From AP-16 sp036395835 (GTDB lineage Bacteria > Pseudomonadota > Alphaproteobacteria > Rhizobiales > Xanthobacteraceae): a stretch of 31,736 bases of DNA. Made by a program: the position numbers and the translations under genes. The notes under the pieces are model-generated. The model was given only the letters and a program-made list of their open reading frames with translations, was not told the origin of the DNA and did not search any database. Position 1 is the stretch's first letter, and the number at the start of each line of letters is the position of its first letter. The stretch is taken from contig DASWCW010000239.1 in the NCBI GenBank assembly GCA_036395835.1, positions 1 to 31,736 of the forward strand, read 5' to 3'. Positions 17,370 through 24,458 of the stretch are shown here, in pieces.

Positions 17370-19763
17370 CTAATGCGCGGGCTGGCTCGATCGCATGGCC
17401 GGGCGCCGAAGCGGCGTTTGCACGACCGGTAGAAGCGCGGGCGCGTCGAAGCTTTGCCGGTAACGATCCGCGGCGACCTCGCGATAGAGCGTCGTGCGCT
17501 GGCGCGGCACGCGGCCTACTTTCCGGATCAGGTTTTCCATGCGCTCGGGCGGCAGCTCCTGGCCGTGCTGCGTGCCGGCGGCCCGCGAGATGCTCTCGTT
17601 CATCAGAGTGCCGCCGCAGTCGTTGGCGCCGGCAAGGAGAACCTGGGCGACGCCGGCCGGCCCCAGCTTGACCCAGGACGCCTGGATGTTGGTGACCAGC
17701 GGATGCAGCACGAGACGCGCCGCCGCGTGCATCAGCAGCGTCTCGCGCCAGGTCGGCCCTTTGCGCGATCCGCCCCTGAGATACATCGGCGCTTCCATGT
17801 GGACGAACGGCAGCGGCACGAATTCGGTCAGCCCGCCGGTGCGCTCCTGGAGGTCGCGAATGTGAAGCAGGTGCGCGGCCCAGGATTGCGGCTCCTCGAC
17901 GTGCCCGAACATGATCGTGGCGGTGGTGCGCAAGCCTGCCCGGTGCGCGGTCTCGACGACCTCGAGCCATTCGCGCGTGTCGAGCTTGTCCGGACAGATG
18001 CGGGCCCGCACCGCATCGTCGAGAATCTCCGCCGCAGTGCCGGGCAGACTGCCGAGCCCTTCCGCGCGCAGCCGCTCCAGGAAGGCGCGCAACGACAGGC
18101 CGAGCGTCTGCGCGCCGTGCGCGACTTCGAGCGGCGAGAAGGCATGGACGTGCATCGCCGGGGCCGCTTCCTTCACGGTCCGCAGCAGGGTCAGATACGT
18201 ATCGCCGGTATACGCGGGATGAATGCCGCCTTGCAGGCAGACCTCGGTTGCGCCGCGTTCCCAGGCCTCGACCGTGCGTCTGGCGATCTCCTCGAGCGCG
18301 AGGTCGTAAGGCCGGCCGCGCAGATCATCGCTGAGCTTTCCCTTGGAGAATGCGCAGAAGCTGCACGCATAGCTGCACACGTTGGTGTAATTGATGTTGC
18401 GATTGACCACGTAGCGGACGACGCCGCCGCTGGCCTTTTCGCGCAGCGCGTCGGCGGCCGCGCAGATCTCCTCGACTTGCGGGCCGCGCGCCGCGAACAG
18501 CCGGACGATTTCGGCCGGCGTAAGCCTGTGCCCTGCGGCGGCGCGATCGAGCAGGTTCGCCATTGACGCACTGCGCCGGTGGCTCGCAGCGTGCGGCGGG
18601 GGCATGACCGCGCCCGGCACCCAAGCATCCTCGCGCGCGAATCCCTCGGCATCGATTTCGTCGAGCACCCGCGACACGAGCGAACGATCGAGCCAACGTT
18701 CCGGCGCGCATGCATAATTCGGATAGACGGCGAGCCGCTGCGCGAGCGTATATCCGGCCTCGGCGGTCGCGCGTTCGAGCGCCGCGAGTCCCGGCCACGG
18801 CGCCTCCGGATTGACGTGATCGGCGGTCACCGGGGAGATCCCGCCCCAGTCGTTGATGCCGGCGCTTGCCAGCCGCGGGAACGCCGCGAAGCTCAGATTC
18901 GGCGGCACCTGAATGTTCATCGCTGTGCCGAGCACCAGCCGCGCCGCAGCCGCCGTCCACAGCACCTCATCGAGCGAGGGTTCGGCGGCACCCGCCATGC
19001 GGGTGCCGGGCTTGGCGCGGAAATTCTGGATGATGATCTCCTGCAGATGGCCATAGCGGGCATGCAGATCGCGCAACATGAGAAGCGACAGGATCCGCTC
19101 GCGCCGCGTCTCGCCGATGCCGATCAGGATGCCGGTGGTGAACGGCACATGCTGGCGGCCGGCCGCTTCGATCATGGCAATGCGGACCGCCGGGTCCTTG
19201 TCCGGTGAGCCGAAATGCGGCCCGCCGGGTTCGGCGAGGCGGGGCGAGGCGTTTTCGAGCATGATGCCCTGCGAGACACTCACCCGCCGCAGCGCCGCGA
19301 TCTCCGCCTCGGTCGCAATTCCGGCGTTGACGTGCGGCAGCAGCCCGGTCTCGCGGACGACGAGCTCGCACATGGCCACGAGATATTCGATCGTGCTTGC
19401 GTAGCCGAGGCGTTCGAGCGCGGAGCGCGCCGCCTCGTAGCGCAACTCGGGCTTGTCGCCGAGCGTGAACAGAGCCTCCCGGCACCCGGCCGCCCGGCCG
19501 GCGCGGGCGATGGCCAGCACCTCGTCGGAACTCAGATAGGCGGCGCCCACCTGCCGAGGGCTCGCCGCGAAGCTGCAATAGCCGCATACGTCGCGGCACA
19601 GCCGGGTCAGCGGAATGAATACCTTTCGCGAATAGCTGATGACGTTGCCGTGACCTTCGCGGCCGAGCGCTTGCGCCGCTTCGAGCAGCTGCGGCAGCGG
19701 CGTGGATTCGATTTCCGCCAGCAGCCGGTCCGCGTCCTGCTCGATGATAGGAATGGCACGCAT
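17370..19763 (-). CDS. cofGH: CofGH (FbiC-type) fused Fo synthase
   Basis: A 797-residue fusion of two radical SAM enzymes that together make the deazaflavin Fo from tyrosine and 5-amino-6-ribitylaminouracil. The CofG half (about 1-390) has the cluster motif CRDVCGYC (Cys56, 60, 63); the CofH half (about 401-797) has CSYACSFC (Cys463, 467, 470). Other hallmarks are GDKPE, TGILIGIGET and QNFRAKPGTRM in CofG, and GGIHP and HAFSPLEV in CofH. The order CofG then CofH is that of actinobacterial FbiC. Start is ATG 19763, 13 bp after an LLM gene stop; the FGD-like gene follows by 46 bp. A complete pair of [4Fe-4S] sites suggests activity. Confidence 0.95.
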   Translation of the reverse strand: MRAIPIIEQDADRLLAEIESTPLPQLLEAAQALGREGHGNVISYSRKVFIPLTRLCRDVCGYCSFAASPRQVGAAYLSSDEVLAIARAGRAAGCREALFTLGDKPELRYEAARSALERLGYASTIEYLVAMCELVVRETGLLPHVNAGIATEAEIAALRRVSVSQGIMLENASPRLAEPGGPHFGSPDKDPAVRIAMIEAAGRQHVPFTTGILIGIGETRRERILSLLMLRDLHARYGHLQEIIIQNFRAKPGTRMAGAAEPSLDEVLWTAAAARLVLGTAMNIQVPPNLSFAAFPRLASAGINDWGGISPVTADHVNPEAPWPGLAALERATAEAGYTLAQRLAVYPNYACAPERWLDRSLVSRVLDEIDAEGFAREDAWVPGAVMPPPHAASHRRSASMANLLDRAAAGHRLTPAEIVRLFAARGPQVEEICAAADALREKASGGVVRYVVNRNINYTNVCSYACSFCAFSKGKLSDDLRGRPYDLALEEIARRTVEAWERGATEVCLQGGIHPAYTGDTYLTLLRTVKEAAPAMHVHAFSPLEVAHGAQTLGLSLRAFLERLRAEGLGSLPGTAAEILDDAVRARICPDKLDTREWLEVVETAHRAGLRTTATIMFGHVEEPQSWAAHLLHIRDLQERTGGLTEFVPLPFVHMEAPMYLRGGSRKGPTWRETLLMHAAARLVLHPLVTNIQASWVKLGPAGVAQVLLAGANDCGGTLMNESISRAAGTQHGQELPPERMENLIRKVGRVPRQRTTLYREVAADRYRQSFDAPALLPVVQTPLRRPAMRSSQPAH

Positions 19764-19776
19764 GCGGTGCTCGTGC

Positions 19777-20619
19777 TCAAAGTCCCTGCATCAGCGCGGC
19801 GCCTCGATCGAGCATCGGCAAGATCTCCTCGCGTGATTTCGAGGGGAGCTGCAGCACGACGCGATCAACGCCGGAATCGCGATATCGCTTGACCAGCTCG
19901 GCGTCGCTGGGTGCGCCGAACACCGAAAACGACAGCGAGGCGGGGTCCCGCCCGGCGTCCTTTGCCATCTTGCGGAACTCCGGCAGGGTCTGCGCGGGAT
20001 CGATCTGACGGCCGCCGATCGGGATCCAGCCGTCGCCATAGGCGATCGCGCGCTTGGCGGCGTGCGGAAAGCCCCCGCCGACCAGGATCGGCGGATGCGG
20101 TTTCTGCACCGGCTTCGGCCACTGCATGATCTCGTCGAATTGGACGAACTGCCCGGCGAATTTCGCCCTGTCCTGCGTCCAGATCGCCTTCATGGCGAGG
20201 ACGCGCTCGCGCATCAGCTTGAAGCGGGTCTCGAACGCGGTGCCGTGATGGGCCATTTCCTCGGCGTTCCATCCGGCTCCGATGCCGAACAGGAACCGGC
20301 CCGACGAGAGCCGATCGACCGTGGAGACCTCTTTGGCGGTGTGAATCGGATCGCGCTGGATGACGAGACAAATGCCGGTCGCGAGCTTGATGGTTTTGGT
20401 CATCATGGCGGCGGCGGCGAGCGACACGAAAGGGTCGTAGCTGGCGTAATAATGCTTGGGCAGCTCGGCACCGCCGGGCCACGGCGATTTGCGGCTGGTC
20501 GGAATGTGGCTGTGCTCCGGCAGCCACAGCGATTCGAAGCCTCGCGCCTCCGCTTCCCGCGCCAGATCGTGCGGCTGGATCGCGTAGTCGGTCGCAAACA
20601 TGGTGAGGCCGATGTGCAT
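19777..20619 (-). CDS. LLM-class putative F420-dependent oxidoreductase (operon first gene)
   Basis: A 280-residue luciferase-like monooxygenase-fold protein of the Rv2161c-like group. It shows LWLPEHSHIP near the N-terminus (cofactor-side His), DPFVSLAAAA, the FGIGAGWNAEEM loop and VGGGFPHAAKRAIAYGDGW. These enzymes use F420 or FMN for hydride transfer to varied substrates; the substrate is unknown. The start is ATG 20619 with a weak AAAGG upstream. It ends 13 bp before cofGH, so it is probably cotranscribed with the F420 genes, which supports F420 as cofactor. Confidence 0.85.
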   Translation of the reverse strand: MHIGLTMFATDYAIQPHDLAREAEARGFESLWLPEHSHIPTSRKSPWPGGAELPKHYYASYDPFVSLAAAAMMTKTIKLATGICLVIQRDPIHTAKEVSTVDRLSSGRFLFGIGAGWNAEEMAHHGTAFETRFKLMRERVLAMKAIWTQDRAKFAGQFVQFDEIMQWPKPVQKPHPPILVGGGFPHAAKRAIAYGDGWIPIGGRQIDPAQTLPEFRKMAKDAGRDPASLSFSVFGAPSDAELVKRYRDSGVDRVVLQLPSKSREEILPMLDRGAALMQGL

Positions 20620-20705
20620 GGCGCTGCCTTTCCGCCGAGATTCGCCGATCCAACGCCGCTCCGGGTATTGAGCATGTCGCGAACGGCTGCTGTAGCGGAT
20701 CGAGC

Positions 20706-21173
20706 CTATTCGAACAACCGTTTCGGCTCATGCGGGTTCGGAAGCGCGTCCACGGCCAGGTTCCCCCAACTGGTCACGCGCTCGATGCGAACCGCGATGA
20801 CGGCGAGGCCGGCAATTTGCATGGCAGCCAGCTGAGAATAGCGGGACCGAAGCAGCGCCTGCGCCTGATCATGCTCCGTGCCGCCGGACAGGATCTCGGC
20901 ACGTCCGCGCAGCAGGATCCAGCCCAGCAGCGTCCAGTCGTCGTCGTAGCGATCGGCGAGGAATGCGACGTTGGGGTTCTGCTCGATATTCCGCACGCGC
21001 TTGAGCTTCGCGCCGGCAGCCCGCTTCGGCTTCTCGTCGATCGTGATGTAGAGGGTGCGGTTCGCGATCGCGAAGCACACCGGCACCACGTGCGGGAACG
21101 CGCCGCCGTCGGCGGTCGCGAGATGGCCGACCTTTCGCGCCGCCAGGAACCGCTGCTCGCGATCGGACAGCAT
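20706..21173 (-). CDS. PPOX-class putative F420-dependent oxidoreductase (Rv0121-like)
   Basis: A 155-residue split beta-barrel protein. The opening FLAARKVGHLATADGGAFP, the following VVPVCFAI and YITIDEKPK, then RVRNIEQNPNVAFLADRY and WILLRGRAEIL fit the Rv0121-type PPOX group often assigned as F420-dependent. Start is ATG 21173; the longer frame to 21269 is not family-like. It lies 86 bp before the LLM gene of the F420 run on the same strand and 37 bp after a small basic-protein gene, so it may be at the head of the same transcript. Cofactor and substrate are unproven; FMN binding is the alternative. Confidence 0.85.
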   Translation of the reverse strand: MLSDREQRFLAARKVGHLATADGGAFPHVVPVCFAIANRTLYITIDEKPKRAAGAKLKRVRNIEQNPNVAFLADRYDDDWTLLGWILLRGRAEILSGGTEHDQAQALLRSRYSQLAAMQIAGLAVIAVRIERVTSWGNLAVDALPNPHEPKRLFE

Positions 21174-21210
21174 GCTCGGGTCGCGGGGCGACGGGATAGA
21201 GGACCGGCGC

Positions 21211-21366
21211 CTAGCCCTTCTTGCCGTATGGATTATAAGCCGGCCTCGGCGGCGCGTTGCCGGCCGCAAACGGCGACGGCGGAGGACCGCCGCCTTTCTT
21301 CTTCTTGTTCCATTCTGCCTTCGGCTTCTTCTTTTCCTTGTTGCTTCGCTGCTGACCCTTGGCCAT
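21211..21366 (-). CDS. Conserved small basic protein, 51 residues
   Basis: A very short Lys-rich protein beginning MAKGQQRSNKEKKKPKAEW, with a run of lysines, a Gly/Pro segment and a C-terminus ending in YGKKG. Small proteins starting with this MAKGQ(Q/L)R-N-KE-KKPK pattern recur in proteobacterial genomes as uncharacterised proteins. A GGGAGA lies 5 bases before ATG 21366, which supports translation. The charge suggests contact with nucleic acid or ribosomes, but that is inference. It precedes the PPOX gene by 37 bp and is divergent from the LLM gene at 21505. Confidence 0.7.
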   Translation of the reverse strand: MAKGQQRSNKEKKKPKAEWNKKKKGGGPPPSPFAAGNAPPRPAYNPYGKKG

Positions 21367-21504
21367 GGCGGTCTCCCGTGCGGCTGTGCGCGTAGCGCGC
21401 TGCATCGATGATAGCACGACCCGCGCCGGTTTGAAGTTTTCGCCTGCCCCGCCGCACGATGCTATCCTGCCGCATCCCGCCCCGCGGCGTCATCGGAGGA
21501 ACGG

Positions 21505-22461
21505 ATGCAGATCGGCTTCAACCTGCCCCTGAGCGGAGCCCTGGCGTCGCCGCCGGTGCTCACGCGCCTCGCCGTGGAGGGCGAGGCGATCGGTTTCGAC
21601 TACATCGCGCTGAGCGATCACATCGTCGAGCCGCTCGACATCCACGCGCGCTATCCCTATTCCGAGACCGGCGAGTTTCCCAAAGGGTCGCGCGGCGAGC
21701 GCCACGAGCAGCTCGCCGCCATGGCGTATCTGGCGGCCAAGACTTCGCGCATTCGTTTTCTCACCTCCGTGATGGTGGTGCCGCATCGGCCCGCCGTGCT
21801 CACGGCGAAAATCCTGTCCACCATCGACGTGATGTCCGGCGGCAGGATCATGGTCGGCGTCGGCGCGGGCTGGCTCGAAGAGGAATTCGAGGCGCTCGGC
21901 GCGCCGCCTTTCGCCGAGCGCGGCAAGGTGACCGACGAATATCTGCAGGCCTTTCGCGAGCTGTGGACCAAGCCCGAGCCGCGGTTCGAGGGCCGCTTCG
22001 TCAAATTTGCCAACATCGCGTTTGCGCCCAAACCCGTGCAAAAACCGCACCCGGCTTTGTGGATCGGCGGCGAAAGCGGCCCGGCGATGCGCCGCACCGC
22101 GCGGCTCGGCGACGGCTGGTATCCGATCGGCACCAATCCGACGCATCCGCTCAACACGCTGGCGCGCTATCGCGCAGCGGTCGCGCGCCTGCGCAAGCTG
22201 ATCGAGGACGCCGGCCGCGATCCTTCCGGCGTCGCGCTCGCCTATCGGGTCCATCGCCACGGCGCGCTGGCGCCCGCCAAGGCCGACGATGGCGAAAGAC
22301 ATCTGTTCTCCGGCAGCGCGGCGGAAATCGCCGGGGATCTGCGGGCCATGCGCGAGCTGGGCGTCGAGGCCGCGGACTTCAGCTTTCCCGAGCCGACGGC
22401 GGATGCGGTCCTGGCAGCCATGCGAAAATTTCACGACGAGGTGGTCGCAAAAATCCGATAG
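21505..22461 (+). CDS. LLM-class putative F420-dependent oxidoreductase (divergent)
   Basis: A 318-residue luciferase-like TIM-barrel protein. Hallmarks are the start MQIGFNLPLSG, YIALSDHIV with the cofactor-side Asp-His pair, GVGAGWLEEEFEALG, and IGGESGPAMRRTARLGDGWYP. This places it in the same broad LLM group as the gene at 19777. GGAGG five bases before ATG 21505 decides the start. It is transcribed away from the F420 gene run across a 138-bp gap, then followed by a small ABM-domain gene and a transporter on the same strand. Its substrate is unknown. Confidence 0.88.
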   Translation: MQIGFNLPLSGALASPPVLTRLAVEGEAIGFDYIALSDHIVEPLDIHARYPYSETGEFPKGSRGERHEQLAAMAYLAAKTSRIRFLTSVMVVPHRPAVLTAKILSTIDVMSGGRIMVGVGAGWLEEEFEALGAPPFAERGKVTDEYLQAFRELWTKPEPRFEGRFVKFANIAFAPKPVQKPHPALWIGGESGPAMRRTARLGDGWYPIGTNPTHPLNTLARYRAAVARLRKLIEDAGRDPSGVALAYRVHRHGALAPAKADDGERHLFSGSAAEIAGDLRAMRELGVEAADFSFPEPTADAVLAAMRKFHDEVVAKIR

Positions 22462-22580
22462 ATCGCTGCTGCCCACGGCCGATTCGGAACTGCGGCAACT
22501 GCCCTGGAGTTTCCCGGGCAGTCGGCGGTCGACGCGAATTTTCCTCGCTTCGGACCGCGATCCCACACGCGGGGTGCAGC

Positions 22581-22904
22581 ATGCCAGAATTTCGAACCGA
22601 CAATCAGCTCGTCACCCAGATCACAATCGTCGATCCCGAACCGGGCAAGCAGGCCGAAGCCTTGTCTCTGATGAGGGACCGCGCCCATTTCATGGCACGC
22701 CAGCCGGGGTTCGTGTCGATCGTCCTCCATCGCAGCCTCGATGGAAAACGCATCGTCAACTACATCCAATGGAAGAACCGCGAGCTGCTGGAATCGGCGC
22801 ATCGCTCGCCGGAATTCCGCAAGGAATGGGGCCAGTTCGATCGGCTGACCGAGGACATCGACCCGCATCTCTACGAGGTGGCGCACATCGAGGACGGCAG
22901 CTGA
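22581..22904 (+). CDS. ABM-domain (antibiotic biosynthesis monooxygenase-like) protein
   Basis: A 107-residue dimeric alpha/beta-barrel (ferredoxin-like) protein. The pattern QITIVDPEPGKQAEALSLM, then PGFVSIVLHRSLDGKRIVNYIQWKNRELL fits the ABM domain family, which includes cofactor-free monooxygenases such as those acting on anthrone or quinone-type substrates and many haem- or small-molecule-binding relatives. The start is ATG 22581 after GGGGTGC; the long frame reaching back to 21459 is a chance extension through the LLM gene. It lies 119 bp after the LLM gene and 44 bp before the transporter gene, so the three may form an operon. Confidence 0.78.
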   Translation: MPEFRTDNQLVTQITIVDPEPGKQAEALSLMRDRAHFMARQPGFVSIVLHRSLDGKRIVNYIQWKNRELLESAHRSPEFRKEWGQFDRLTEDIDPHLYEVAHIEDGS

Positions 22905-22948
22905 CGCGCGCGAAGCGCGGCCGCGCCTAACGGTCGGGCAGGGGGATC

Positions 22949-23947
22949 ATGGCTGCGACGGGATGGTGGGAGGCGTTTGCCTTCGTCTGGGTGATCGGGC
23001 TTCTCAACCTCACCTATGCGGCCGGCATTGCGCTCGGCGTGCATCCGACCGCGTTCCTGCTCGAGGCGTTCCTGTTCGGCGGGATCTCCTTGGTGCTGAT
23101 CGCCAAGCCCGGCGGGAACGCGCACCGCATCGTCTTTGCGCCGCAAACCTGGGCCTACGGCGCCACCACGATCCTCGGCGAAATCTTCTATTACCTGATG
23201 ATCGTGTTCGTGCCGCCGGCGGACGCCAGCGTGTTCATGCGCGTCACCATCCTGCTGACGATTTTTCTCGGCTGGCTCGTGGTCGGGCGTCGGATCACGG
23301 GGTTGCGCGGGCTCGGCATGGTGATCGTGCTGATCGGGCTGTTGGTCACCGGCTACTTCTTTCCCGCAACCCAGGATCCGTCCTTCATCGCCGTGACCTT
23401 GGCGTCGGCCGGTTTCATGTCTGTGCGCAATCTGTTGGCCGAGTTCCACCCGTGGAACCGGCGCGCCAGGACCGTGATCGAGAAGATGCGGGTCACCGGT
23501 CTCGTCGTGCTGGCGACCTCGATCGGCGGGCTCGTAGCGATCTCGCTGTTGTCGATGCTGATCGAATACGGGGCGCTCCCGCCGCTGAGCGCCGTGCCGC
23601 CCGCGCATCAGTTCCTTGCGCTGCCCACCCTCGCGCTGGCGCTCACGATGGGCTGCGTCATCATCACCACGATGCAGTACCTGATGTTCTCCTCGGTCGT
23701 GAGAATCACGTCGGAGAATTTTTTCGCTGTCGCCTCGCTCTCGCCCCTGACGACGCTGATCCTGCAGGAGACGGCCGTCCGGGTCGGCCTCATCGGCGCC
23801 GAAGCGGCAGGCTGGAACATCCTGCCCTTCATGCTGCTGATTCTGGTCGGCAATCTGTTGATCGCCTGGCGCGGCGGGGCGGCGGCCGGCGACAATCTCC
23901 TCGCGCCGGTCCCGGCGACCGAAGCGCGGGAGGGAATGCGTCGATGA
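22949..23947 (+). CDS. DMT superfamily (EamA-like) membrane transporter
   Basis: A 332-residue, mostly hydrophobic protein with about nine to ten predicted transmembrane helices in two halves, for example FAFVWVIGLLNLTYAAGIALG, ILLTIFLGWLVV, LGMVIVLIGLLVTGYFF and a late ILPFMLLILVGNLLIAW. This arrangement resembles drug/metabolite transporters of the EamA type, which export small molecules. A central hydrophilic stretch (about 170-185) separates the halves. AGGGGG lies six bases upstream of ATG 22949. Substrate unknown; the place after the LLM and ABM genes hints at efflux of a product of that group, but this is speculation. Confidence 0.7.
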   Translation: MAATGWWEAFAFVWVIGLLNLTYAAGIALGVHPTAFLLEAFLFGGISLVLIAKPGGNAHRIVFAPQTWAYGATTILGEIFYYLMIVFVPPADASVFMRVTILLTIFLGWLVVGRRITGLRGLGMVIVLIGLLVTGYFFPATQDPSFIAVTLASAGFMSVRNLLAEFHPWNRRARTVIEKMRVTGLVVLATSIGGLVAISLLSMLIEYGALPPLSAVPPAHQFLALPTLALALTMGCVIITTMQYLMFSSVVRITSENFFAVASLSPLTTLILQETAVRVGLIGAEAAGWNILPFMLLILVGNLLIAWRGGAAAGDNLLAPVPATEAREGMRR

Positions 23948-23997
23948 AGATGCCGGCCGGACTTACGAGCCACCCGGGCAAGTGGCGTTGTGCGCGC

Positions 23998-24339
23998 TCA
24001 CCCGAGAATGACGAACTGCTGGGGCTCCAACGGTAAGCGCACGTAGAGCGTACCGTCGTCCGCCTGCTCGAGCGTGCGAGTACCCGTATCCCCGTAGAGG
24101 TAGCTCGTGCTGTCGCCGTTCCGATGCAGGCTAGCGTCGACGACGACGCAGTCTTGACGCCTCTCGCCGGATACGTTGTACGCGACCAGCACCAACGCGC
24201 CAGGAGCGAGCACGACTGCGTGGGCATGCTTCGCACGACGTACGCAGATACCGCAGGCGATGGCGACCGGCTCTCGTTCCGCCGCACGAGGGTGGAACAG
24301 TCCCGCGTTGCTCCTGTGACACGGTTCATACATCCACAT
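23998..24339 (-). pseudogene. Possible C-terminal fragment of a glycosidase-like protein
   Basis: An open frame of up to 113 residues on the minus strand. The last 65 residues (ALVLVAYNVSGERRQDCVVV, then LYGDTGTRTLEQ and LPLEPQQFVILG) have the look of the beta-sandwich that closes alpha-amylase-type glycosidases. The upstream half is Arg/His-rich and not recognisable, and no catalytic barrel is found before it, so it is probably a remnant of a larger gene. It lies beside the GMC-DUF1080 gene, another sugar-related gene. It may instead be a real small gene, or a chance frame; confidence is low. Confidence 0.35.
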
Positions 24340-24458
24340 CCTTGGGTTGGGCTAAGGTTCCTGCATCGATCTGGTACCGACAGCGGACCAGTACGTGCAA
24401 CACCTTCAGCCGGATGACCCTGGCCAGCCGGATCGAACCTACTTCAACGGAGGCATCC

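Noticed and set aside
21459..22580. N-terminal extension of the ABM-domain protein
   Set aside because: The frame overlaps the LLM gene out of frame; only the last 107 residues look like a real protein.
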